Source: DASXMX01 sp036794395 (GTDB lineage: Bacteria > Planctomycetota > Phycisphaerae > Tepidisphaerales > Tepidisphaeraceae). From it: a DNA stretch of 40,435 nucleotides. Under the pieces are notes generated by a model. That model did no database searches, had not been told where the DNA came from, and saw nothing but the letters and a program-made list of their open reading frames with translations. Within the stretch, counting starts at the first letter, position 1. Each line of letters begins with the position of its first letter. The DNA lies in contig DAIRGS010000024.1 of the NCBI GenBank assembly GCA_036794395.1, positions 1-40,435 on the forward strand, in the 5' to 3' direction. Both the position numbers and the translations under genes were made by a program. Below are positions 15,023 to 22,866 of this stretch, in pieces.

Positions 15023-16786
15023 ATGTCCACCATTCAAACCAACCCGCAGACCGCCGCCCGTGACGGCTCCTCCGACAAACAAAAGCCCAAATACAAGGGC
15101 AAGAGCGGAGCTCAGATTTTTCACGAGATGCTCGTCCAGCAGCACAAAGTCGACACAATCTTTGGCTATCCCGGCGGGGCGATTCTTCCGGTCTTCGATG
15201 AGCTGTACAACACGCCCGCGAAGTTCATTTTGAACCGCCATGAGCAGGCGTCGGGTCACTGTGCCGATGGCTACGCCCGTGCCACCGGCAAGCCAGGTGT
15301 TGCGGTAGTGACGTCCGGCCCGGGTGCGACCAATACCGTCACGCCTTTGGCCACCGCCCTCATGGATTCGATCCCGATCCTGGTCTTCAGCGGCCAGGTT
15401 CCAACTAAAGTGATCGGCAACGATGCCTTCCAGGAAGCCGACGTCACCGGCATCACCCGCCCGTGTACGAAATGGAACTACCTGGTGAAGGATGTCCGCG
15501 AACTGCCCCGCATCATGAACGAGGCCTTCGCCATCGCTACCAGCGGCCGGCCCGGGCCGGTTCTTGTGGACTTGCCCAAGGACGTGACGGCGGGCATTTG
15601 CACCGAAGAAGTGAACGATGCGCCGCGCGATCACGTGGTGAACCGCCGCAAGCATGCGTTCACGCATCCGCTTCACGCGAGGCAGGCCGAGGAAGCGGCT
15701 GAACTGATTAATAAATCCGAAAAGCCCGTCCTGTATGTGGGCGGCGGCGCGATCATCAGCGGTGCTTATGACATCCTGCGCAAGTGCTCCACCAAAGGAA
15801 ACATCCCCTGCACGACCACGCTGCTTGGCTTGGGCGCGTACGATGAGCACGATCCCAAGAGCCTGCACATGCTGGGCATGCACGGCAGCGCATATGCGAA
15901 CTATGCCGTCCAGGAATGCGACTGCCTGATTGCCGTTGGCGCACGTTTCGACGACCGCGTCACCGGCAACCTTGCGAGCTTCGCGCCGCACGCCAAGATC
16001 ATTCACGTTGATATCGATCCCAGCTCCATCAGCAAAAACGTCGACGTCGACATCGCCGTGATCGGCGACGCCCGGCACAGCCTCGAACTCATCTTCGCGC
16101 ATCTCGAGCATCGCGACCGCAAGGACTGGTTCTCACAGATCAACGCCTGGCGGAAGCGCTATCCGTTCAAATACTTCGACGACAGCCAAAAGGCCAAGCC
16201 ACAGTATGTGATTGAAGAATTGCACCGCCTGACCAATGGCGATGCGATCGTCACCACCGGCGTCGGACAGCACCAGATGTGGGCCGCCCAGTTCTACCGC
16301 TGGCGCTACCCGCGTCAATTCATCACCTCCGGCGGACTGGGCACCATGGGCTTTGGCCTGCCTAGCGCCCTGGGCGCCGCCCTCGGTTCGCCCGGCAAGC
16401 TCGTCATCGACATCGATGGCGACGCCAGCTTCCTCATGACCTGCTATGAACTGGCCACCATCGCCGAGTACAACATCCCGGTGAAGGTTGCCATTTTGAA
16501 CAACGATTTCCAGGGCATGGTTAAGCAGTGGCAGGACCTGTTCTACGAACGCCGCTACTCGCAAACGGTCATGAAGAACCCCAATTTCGCCAAAATGGCC
16601 GAAGCCTTCGGCGTCCGCGGCATCAAGTGCGAGCGAAAAGAAGACGTCACCAAAACCGTCCAGGAAATGATCGACCACCCGGGGCCGGTGGTGGTGGATT
16701 TTGTTGTCGAACCTAATGAACATGTGTATCCTATGGTCCCATCAGGTAAGGGGCTGCATGAGATGGAATTGGGGACACTTGCGTAA
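15023..16786 (+). CDS. ilvB: acetolactate synthase, large catalytic subunit
   Basis: A 587-residue thiamine-diphosphate enzyme that condenses two pyruvates, or pyruvate and 2-oxobutyrate, in the first common step of Val/Leu/Ile synthesis. The N-terminal TPP domain shows FGYPGGAILPVFDEL and the catalytic Glu74 in LNRHEQASGHCADGYAR. The central FAD-binding domain includes IAVGARFDDRVTGNL. The C-terminal TPP domain has GGLGTMGFGLPSALGA and the metal-binding IDGDASFLMTCYELATI with ILNNDFQGMVKQWQ (about 462-500). Some 30 N-terminal residues before the fold are extra. No small regulatory subunit gene (ilvN/ilvH) follows; the next gene is unrelated. Expression is probably controlled by the leader peptide and terminator at 14797-14892. 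Confidence 0.95.
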   Translation: MSTIQTNPQTAARDGSSDKQKPKYKGKSGAQIFHEMLVQQHKVDTIFGYPGGAILPVFDELYNTPAKFILNRHEQASGHCADGYARATGKPGVAVVTSGPGATNTVTPLATALMDSIPILVFSGQVPTKVIGNDAFQEADVTGITRPCTKWNYLVKDVRELPRIMNEAFAIATSGRPGPVLVDLPKDVTAGICTEEVNDAPRDHVVNRRKHAFTHPLHARQAEEAAELINKSEKPVLYVGGGAIISGAYDILRKCSTKGNIPCTTTLLGLGAYDEHDPKSLHMLGMHGSAYANYAVQECDCLIAVGARFDDRVTGNLASFAPHAKIIHVDIDPSSISKNVDVDIAVIGDARHSLELIFAHLEHRDRKDWFSQINAWRKRYPFKYFDDSQKAKPQYVIEELHRLTNGDAIVTTGVGQHQMWAAQFYRWRYPRQFITSGGLGTMGFGLPSALGAALGSPGKLVIDIDGDASFLMTCYELATIAEYNIPVKVAILNNDFQGMVKQWQDLFYERRYSQTVMKNPNFAKMAEAFGVRGIKCERKEDVTKTVQEMIDHPGPVVVDFVVEPNEHVYPMVPSGKGLHEMELGTLA

Positions 16787-19679
16787 CGGGCGAGTGTTTC
16801 GCGCTACCAATTTAGATCACCCAGCTTCGTGCGGCCGCAACGGGTTCGGGTGGGATTTCCTTACGCTTGCGCTGACCGTCACTTTCACATTCGGGACGTG
16901 CTTGAGCTTCGGCGCTGCGCCGCCGGGGGACGTAATCGAGCAGATGCGTGAGCGCATTGGGTACGTGGGGGAAGGATTCCCCGGGAATGCGATATGCATC
17001 GACCAGTCGGGGTTTTTCCTGCTGCCCGGAAAGCTTCAGGACGAGAAGCACAAAATCACGATTCATACGATATCAACCGCGCGCGTTCTGCCGGCGATTC
17101 CAGTTGACTACACCGAGGACTTCACGATCTGTCGCGTCGAGGCCGGCGACTTGCGCGCGGTACCACATCTCGGTGGCGCGCCTCCGATCCCCCGCGAAGT
17201 GACAGTGGCCGGTTATGAATTTGAAACCGATGGTGTCGCTACTTGGCGTGCGACGACCGAGCGGGTAGCTCCCCAGCCCGTGATGGTCCCGGCCCGTCCG
17301 AGTGTCTTCGCCGCCGCACCCGTCGTGCGCCCCTCCGAGTTTTCGTTCGCCTCGCCAGCTCGGGGAGCAGCGCGCAAGGGGAGCTTTGTGCTCGACGCGG
17401 CCGGGAACGTCATCGGAGTTATTTCCCGACGGGGCAATTTCTGCACCGTGCCGTGGCAGGAAATCGAGGGGCGAGTCGCGCAGGTACTCGCTAAGAAGCA
17501 CAGGGACGATGCGTTGGATGCGTCGCGCTTGTACGCTCGCGTTGGAGCGACCGCGAAGCTGCCGCCGCGTGTTGCCACCGCCGCCGGTGCGATGGCCGTA
17601 CTGTGCGATGAGTCCGGCACATTCGTTTCCTCGGCCGTTGCGATCGACCCGTTCGGCGTATATCTCACCACCAACCTCGGCGCCGGGCCGTTAAGCGACA
17701 AGCCCGCTTGCATCCTCTATACAGATGCCGCACGCCGAAGGTGGCGGGTACCCGCGAAAGTTCATTCCGTCGACAACCAACGCGGCGTTGCATTAATCAT
17801 AGCAGAGCCCAACGAGCCTGTGCCGTTCGTATCCACCGGACTTTTTCCTGAGGGCAGCGGTGCGCTCTACGCAACGATTCTTGATTGCAGCTCCACCGGC
17901 GCGACTTCTCCGGCACCGGCATCGGCAACGCCAACTGCGCCCGGTGCGCTACCCGGTTTTGCGGTCCAGGCGTCGCGGGGACAGATGACTTGGACTGTTA
18001 GCAGTGTCACGCGTCGCGCCCAATTGTCTCGGATCGAGCCCTCGAACCTCGGAGGGGCAGCGGTTTTCGACGATCTGGGCACGCTCTATGGATTCGCACA
18101 ATTTGAATTATTTCCTAACTACGTGGACCTGGTATTGTGTGCCGCCGACCGAATTTGGATTCCAAAGCCGGCGCTGGCGTTCCTTACACCCGCGCTGTCC
18201 ATTGCCAATGTGATGACGCCGCGCGACCTTTTTTTTCATGCCGTCGGTCTTAAGGACGGCGAAAAGGCCTTGGTCCGGGTCACCGTAACGACCACCGTCG
18301 GCGCCCGAACGGTGGTGGCCGAGCCCCTTGCAAACAACACATTCGTCGTCCGCGCCTTGAGCTTCTCCAGATCCCCCGTCTCATGGGTGCAGGTCCAGAC
18401 CGAATTGTCGATTGCCGCTTCGGTTGTCGATAAGCAGGAACGACGGTGGACGACCGCGGGCGCGAGTCAGGCGGTCATGGCGTCTGACAACGCGAAGACG
18501 CTGAATGAGCTCCGTCCTGTCTCGATCGCACTCCCGTCGCCCGCCGCTTCTTCGGTTGTCGCGGGCAATGGTCGTTACCTTCTGATCTCCTGCCCCGCAG
18601 CCAAGCGCGTCGCCCTCCTCGACGTGCCCGGTGCGACGCTGCGCACATTGACTGTCGGCTCCGACAAAACGCTGATTGCCGCCGGCGCCGAGAAGTTTGT
18701 GGTATGCGAGCAGGATACCCGCCGCATCCGTCGCTACGACTTGGCCACTTTGGCGCTCGAAACCACGGTACAACTGCCCAATAACATCGTGCCGTTTGGG
18801 ATGGTCATGGGCTCCGGATCGGCTGGCCCCGTTGTGGTAACGGTTCCGGGAGGGCCCTTTGTGCTCGACCTCGGAACGCTGAAAGCCATTCACATAAACG
18901 GATCGGATGCCTTGTGGGCATCCCCCGAGGCATCAGCCGATGGCAGGCTTAGCGTGTTTGGTAACGGAAACGATGTCTATACTGCGAATTGGTCGGAAAA
19001 TGCCGTCGCAGTTTCTAAACCTGTCCATAACGATGGTGCCTACCAACATCCCGATCCAGCGGGCATGCGCGTGTTCACCGGCGGGCGGGTCATAACGCTC
19101 CACGGTGATTTGCTTGTGCACTCCGACGAGAGTGAGGAGTCGTGGATACCGGCAGCCGATGTGCCGGATTTCTTTCTCGGCTGGGCGGACCGCGGCAAGC
19201 CCATCACCTTGCATTATGTGGAGATGCTTCAACCGATCCTGACGTTGCCGCCCTGGCAGGAAATGCCGGATATCCTCAGTTCGTTAAATGGCCCCCAACC
19301 TCGAATTCGCTTGTTTGCGGCCTGCAATCGGATCGTCTTATTGCCTTCCAGTAGCAACACGCTGATCCTGCACCCGATCGACCTCCGAGCGGCCATGCGT
19401 GCCACGGGCCGGGATTTCCTGTACGTCCGTTCGGTGCCGCCGCGGGTAACCCATGCCGGTCGCACGTACCGTTATCAGATCGAAGCCGTTTCCTCCGATG
19501 CCCGGCCCACTCGCGCGGCGCTTGATGCGGGGCCGGTGGGGATGCGGGTTACCGATGCCGGGGAAGTTACTTGGAATGCGCCGTTAGCACTGCGCGGACG
19601 ATGGAACGACGTTGTCGTCAAGGTCACCGATGCGGCCGGAAACTCGACGCCGCAAATGTTCACCATCTTCGTTCATTGA
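16758..19679 (+). CDS. exported double pseudo-protease (trypsin fold) with propeller and Ig-like domain
   Basis: A protein of about 973 residues, unrecognised as a whole. After a hydrophobic export signal (FLTLALTVTFTFGTCLSFGAA) come two degenerate trypsin-like domains. The first has GNAICIDQSGFFLLP where active relatives have GTAFCID-GGVFVTNAH, and KGSFVLDAAGNVIGVI in place of GNSGGPV. The second has SAVAIDPFGVYLTTNLG and SNLGGAAVFDDLGTLYGF. Catalytic His and Ser are lost in both. A beta module follows (about 475-555) like those at the ends of the next two proteins, then propeller-like repeats (about 560-870) and a C-terminal Ig/cadherin-like domain (VTHAGRTYRYQIEAVS, VTDAAGNSTPQMF). The start is uncertain: ATG 16758 overlaps ilvB and has AAGGGG upstream; GTG 16794 is possible. 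It is probably a binding or scaffold partner of the two active paralogues downstream. Confidence 0.75.
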   Translation: MRWNWGHLRNGRVFRATNLDHPASCGRNGFGWDFLTLALTVTFTFGTCLSFGAAPPGDVIEQMRERIGYVGEGFPGNAICIDQSGFFLLPGKLQDEKHKITIHTISTARVLPAIPVDYTEDFTICRVEAGDLRAVPHLGGAPPIPREVTVAGYEFETDGVATWRATTERVAPQPVMVPARPSVFAAAPVVRPSEFSFASPARGAARKGSFVLDAAGNVIGVISRRGNFCTVPWQEIEGRVAQVLAKKHRDDALDASRLYARVGATAKLPPRVATAAGAMAVLCDESGTFVSSAVAIDPFGVYLTTNLGAGPLSDKPACILYTDAARRRWRVPAKVHSVDNQRGVALIIAEPNEPVPFVSTGLFPEGSGALYATILDCSSTGATSPAPASATPTAPGALPGFAVQASRGQMTWTVSSVTRRAQLSRIEPSNLGGAAVFDDLGTLYGFAQFELFPNYVDLVLCAADRIWIPKPALAFLTPALSIANVMTPRDLFFHAVGLKDGEKALVRVTVTTTVGARTVVAEPLANNTFVVRALSFSRSPVSWVQVQTELSIAASVVDKQERRWTTAGASQAVMASDNAKTLNELRPVSIALPSPAASSVVAGNGRYLLISCPAAKRVALLDVPGATLRTLTVGSDKTLIAAGAEKFVVCEQDTRRIRRYDLATLALETTVQLPNNIVPFGMVMGSGSAGPVVVTVPGGPFVLDLGTLKAIHINGSDALWASPEASADGRLSVFGNGNDVYTANWSENAVAVSKPVHNDGAYQHPDPAGMRVFTGGRVITLHGDLLVHSDESEESWIPAADVPDFFLGWADRGKPITLHYVEMLQPILTLPPWQEMPDILSSLNGPQPRIRLFAACNRIVLLPSSSNTLILHPIDLRAAMRATGRDFLYVRSVPPRVTHAGRTYRYQIEAVSSDARPTRAALDAGPVGMRVTDAGEVTWNAPLALRGRWNDVVVKVTDAAGNSTPQMFTIFVH

Positions 19680-19707
19680 GGCCGCGTGCTGGCGCGGAAT
19701 TAAGCCC

Positions 19708-20964
19708 ATGCGGTCGTTATCCTGCTTCATACCCGCCGTCGCCACACTATGTACTTGGACGGGCGCGGCTTCAACGCCGGTCCATGCCGCCGGTCCACCC
19801 CCGATGATCGTCGCCGGCAAGCACGCTACTGCGCTGGTTGATGTTAACATACCTCTTCGTAGGGATAATGGCTCGGCGTTTTGCGTTCATCCGCTAGGAT
19901 ACTTCGTGACAAACGCTCACGTCGTGGAGTACGCCAAAGTTGATGGTGACCTCAAACTAGTTATCGATGCCGGTGAATCCTCCCAGCGAGTCGTCGACGC
20001 CCGCGTCCTCCGCGTCGACTCCGATACTGACCTGGCACTGCTTCAACTAAACAAGCCGATTGACGGCCTGGTGGCGCTGGAGATTGGAAGTTCCGAGGAT
20101 CTGCTGGAGACGATGCCGATTGTCGTGTTCGGCTATCCATTCGGAATCGCGCTGGCAGGTCGCAGCCAGCCCTATCCGTCAATCACGGTAAGCACTGGGC
20201 AGATTACAGCGCTTCAGAAGATAAATGGCGACCTCAGTCACATTCAGTTGAACGCCTCGGTGAATCCAGGCAACTCAGGGGGTCCTGTTCTTGACAAGAA
20301 CGGTAAAGTCATCGGTGTCATACAGGCTTATATCAAGGGTGCGGGTGTTGATATGGCCATCCCTGCCGCCAAGCTTGCCGGCTTCCTCGATACCATTGTC
20401 TTGTTCAAACCGCCAGCCGTGTCCCACACCCGCTTGCACGATCCCGTTCCGTTTGATGTGACAGTCGTTTCTTTTCGCCCTTCAACGCCTGTTCTCAAAG
20501 TCGAACTCGAGCTTACTGCGGCGGGCTGGTCCTCACAAAAGCTATCGCTATTGCCGCGCGGGTATGTCTATCACATCGATTCGCCGGTGCTTCCGCCGCC
20601 CGCCCGAGGTCTTGTTCGGCTGACCGCCAGGTTCCCCAACCGCGTAGTCAGCGGTACCACGGCCGACGCGCCGGTTCATGTGGGGACCCGGAGCTTAAAC
20701 CTTTCTGCGCTATCGCTCATCATGCCGGGCGGCGCGCCAGTGATCCTTGCCGATGGGTCAGAATACTCCGGCATCGTTACCGGCCTGGGGAACGTTACGA
20801 TCCGAAGCCAAACGTCATCCGACTCCGTGGATCTATCCAAAGCACTCAGAATTGATGTACTTCCGCTTGAGCCCGATCCCAATGGCATCGACTATAAGAT
20901 TACAGTATCGCGAGGTCCGGACGTCGTTACGATAAATCGTGGTGTTATGGCGATCGGGCCTTGA
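19708..20964 (+). CDS. exported trypsin-like serine protease (HtrA-type fold) with C-terminal beta domains
   Basis: A 418-residue protein. The signal peptide runs to about residue 28 (MRSLSCFIPAVATLCTWTGA start, VHAA end). The protease domain has all three catalytic residues: His71 in FVTNAHVV, Asp108 in DTDLALLQL and Ser190 in NPGNSGGPV. There is no PDZ domain. Instead, residues 245-418 hold an Ig-like module and a small beta domain (VGTRSLNLSALSLI, LADGSEYSGIVTGL, SVDLSKALRIDVLP) shared with the next gene. It therefore differs from DegP/DegS and may be a periplasmic or surface protease with its own targeting module. The start at 19708 was chosen because the longer frame overlaps the upstream gene. 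It lies 29 bases after the pseudo-protease gene and is surely in the same operon. Confidence 0.85.
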   Translation: MRSLSCFIPAVATLCTWTGAASTPVHAAGPPPMIVAGKHATALVDVNIPLRRDNGSAFCVHPLGYFVTNAHVVEYAKVDGDLKLVIDAGESSQRVVDARVLRVDSDTDLALLQLNKPIDGLVALEIGSSEDLLETMPIVVFGYPFGIALAGRSQPYPSITVSTGQITALQKINGDLSHIQLNASVNPGNSGGPVLDKNGKVIGVIQAYIKGAGVDMAIPAAKLAGFLDTIVLFKPPAVSHTRLHDPVPFDVTVVSFRPSTPVLKVELELTAAGWSSQKLSLLPRGYVYHIDSPVLPPPARGLVRLTARFPNRVVSGTTADAPVHVGTRSLNLSALSLIMPGGAPVILADGSEYSGIVTGLGNVTIRSQTSSDSVDLSKALRIDVLPLEPDPNGIDYKITVSRGPDVVTINRGVMAIGP

Positions 20965-21051
20965 ACTCGTGTTCATTTAAGCTTGGTTTTTCTGCTTTCA
21001 CCGCCGTTGTTTTTTGGCGCCGCTTCACCTGCATACAGGGGAACCCTTTCA

Positions 21052-22356
21052 ATGAATCTTACCTGCTTTATCTACTCCCCCCTCATGGCGATCTTGACCA
21101 TGTTTGCCATAGCAGGCGGACCCGCCAGGGCCGAAGACCAGGCCATGATTGTGCGGCGTGCCAAGGCGGCAACCGTGCTGGTGGACTTGAGGTCCGAGGG
21201 TTCTGGAACGGCGTTTTGCATTGATCAAGGCGGCGTGTTCGTGACCAATGCGCACGTAATTAAGAACGTTGGGAAGGGGGGCAAGGTAACTTTGATCTAT
21301 CAGCCTGGCGAAGCCGCGCAAAAAGTCGTGGAGGCCACGATCCTGCGTACGGATGGAAAAAAGGATTTGGCGCTGCTTTTAGCCGACTGGAGCGAAGGAG
21401 GTCAGCCCGGCGTGCTGGAACTTGGCAATATTGAAGGGATTTTCGAGACGGCGCCGGTAATCGCCTTCGGATACCCGTTCGGAAGATTACTTGCCCCCCG
21501 TGGTGCGCCAAACTCGTATCCCAACGTCAGTGTGAGTCCTGGGCACGTTACTTCGCTTCGAAAGGTAAACGGCGAGCTTGAGCAGATCCAGCTCGATGCA
21601 TCGCTGAACCCTGGCAACTCTGGAGGGCCTGTCATTAGCGATGATGGAAAGATTGTGGGGATTGTGCGCGGTGGCATTGCCGGCACCGGCGTAAACGTCG
21701 CCATCCCTGTCGACAAGCTGAAGAGCATTTTCGAAACACCCGTGGTTGTTTTCCAGCCGCCACCCGTGCCATTTACAAAGCGATTCGAAGCTGCCGATTT
21801 CAGTTTTCGCGTGCTCTCGAACATTAAGTCCAAGGTGCCTATGTCCGTGGAGTTTAATTATCAGGTCGCCGACCAAGCCGCGCGCCTAATCACCCCGACG
21901 AAGGTCGGCGACGCCTACCACGTCCGTCTCACCCCGGCGGTTCCAGCCAAGGGGAATGAGCACGTGCGAATCACTGTTGAAGGCGCGGACGGCTCGCTCT
22001 CTGGCCTCATGAACGACGTCACGTTTCGGTGCGGCAACCGCCAGCTCAAGCTCAGCCAGGTCCGCCACATTCAGTTCGGCACCAACCCATCGGTGTTGCT
22101 CGCTTTCACTGGCCCGCGCACGGCGGCTGTTCCAGCGCCGATTTCCGGACCTATTTCGGGACTGGAAGCGGCGAAGATCGATGTCGGGGGAGTGAATGTT
22201 GTGCAGGTCAACCTGCAAAAGATGCCCGCGATGCGCGTGAGCCGCATCGAGTCGATTGAGATGCCCGGAACGTACCATATTGTCGTCAAGCGGGGATCGA
22301 ACTCCAGCCAGCTGGACGGGGATCTTACGGTGGACAACCCTATTCCCCCGAAATGA
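21052..22356 (+). CDS. exported trypsin-like serine protease, paralogue of the preceding gene
   Basis: A 434-residue paralogue with signal peptide (MNLTCFIYSPLMAILTMFAI, end PARA). The catalytic residues are intact: His68 in FVTNAHVI, Asp105 in KKDLALLLADW, Ser190 in NPGNSGGPV. Shared family words include FGYPFG and the PG-Q/H-(I/V)T-(A/S)L-(Q/R)K-(I/V)NG-L-IQL pattern. The C-terminal half (about 245-434) carries the same Ig-like plus small beta domain (CGNRQLKLSQVRHIQFG, ISGPISGLEAAKI, QVNLQKMPAMRV). There is no PDZ. The start at 21052 is supported by AGGGGAA about 8 bases upstream; the longer frame (20983) is less likely. Its stop overlaps the ATG of the small membrane protein. The role of this protease pair is unknown; tandem duplication is evident. 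Confidence 0.85.
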   Translation: MNLTCFIYSPLMAILTMFAIAGGPARAEDQAMIVRRAKAATVLVDLRSEGSGTAFCIDQGGVFVTNAHVIKNVGKGGKVTLIYQPGEAAQKVVEATILRTDGKKDLALLLADWSEGGQPGVLELGNIEGIFETAPVIAFGYPFGRLLAPRGAPNSYPNVSVSPGHVTSLRKVNGELEQIQLDASLNPGNSGGPVISDDGKIVGIVRGGIAGTGVNVAIPVDKLKSIFETPVVVFQPPPVPFTKRFEAADFSFRVLSNIKSKVPMSVEFNYQVADQAARLITPTKVGDAYHVRLTPAVPAKGNEHVRITVEGADGSLSGLMNDVTFRCGNRQLKLSQVRHIQFGTNPSVLLAFTGPRTAAVPAPISGPISGLEAAKIDVGGVNVVQVNLQKMPAMRVSRIESIEMPGTYHIVVKRGSNSSQLDGDLTVDNPIPPK

Positions 22357-22778
22357 CCCATTGGCACGTCTCGCCTCATGCTCCACTTCGCGTACCCCTG
22401 GGAATATTGACAAGTCCTCGCAAGTTCTCAACCATAGTGTCCGTGTACCGCATTGCCGCCGTCATTTTGGTTGCCTGTTACCTGGCCTTGGGGTCCGGAG
22501 CGGTGGAGCGGTGGCATAATGCGCAACATGCCATTGAGGACGCGGCGACCGTGGCTGCCGCCCATCAATCGGGTGTTCCGGCTCCTCAACTTCCATCGCA
22601 CAACGACTCAAACTGTCTGATCCACGCTCAGCTTCATATGTCTGCCATGGCGGTGGCGTGGGTTCCGCTTCTGATCGTTCTGGGGCTGTTCGTTGCATTT
22701 CTAACGCAGCTTCCCGTGCAGGTGGTCGCAATCGAGCGCCGCTTCGCACTGGCATGCCGCGGCCCTCCGGTGTGCTGA
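22353..22778 (+). CDS. small membrane protein at the head of the metal-uptake operon
   Basis: Up to 141 residues. It has two hydrophobic segments, YRIAAVILVACYLALGSGAV and VAWVPLLIVLGLFVAFLTQL, separated by a hydrophilic loop rich in His (HNAQHAIED, AAAHQSG, SHNDSNCLIHAQLHM). This layout resembles the small His-rich DUF2946-like membrane proteins found beside metal genes, but membership is only suggested. The ATG at 22353 overlaps the protease stop (ATGA). A GTG at 22437, giving VSVYRIAAV, would place the first helix at the very N-terminus and is a serious alternative; a TTGACA lies at 22407 before it. It probably belongs functionally with the porin and ABC genes downstream. Confidence 0.6.
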   Translation: MTHWHVSPHAPLRVPLGILTSPRKFSTIVSVYRIAAVILVACYLALGSGAVERWHNAQHAIEDAATVAAAHQSGVPAPQLPSHNDSNCLIHAQLHMSAMAVAWVPLLIVLGLFVAFLTQLPVQVVAIERRFALACRGPPVC

Positions 22779-22866
22779 TCTCCATTTCGTTGTGGTTTTG
22801 AGTTTTGCGTCGAGCCCGAAAGGGCTTGCGCAAAAGCCTTCAATTTCCCTCTCGGAGATCTCGCAC

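Noticed and set aside
16787..16900. Small acetolactate synthase subunit gene after ilvB
   Set aside because: No ACT-domain frame is present; the following frame is the unrelated exported protein.
22360..22440. Zur operator before the metal-uptake operon
   Set aside because: No AT-rich palindrome of the expected type is visible; metal control cannot be claimed from this sequence.
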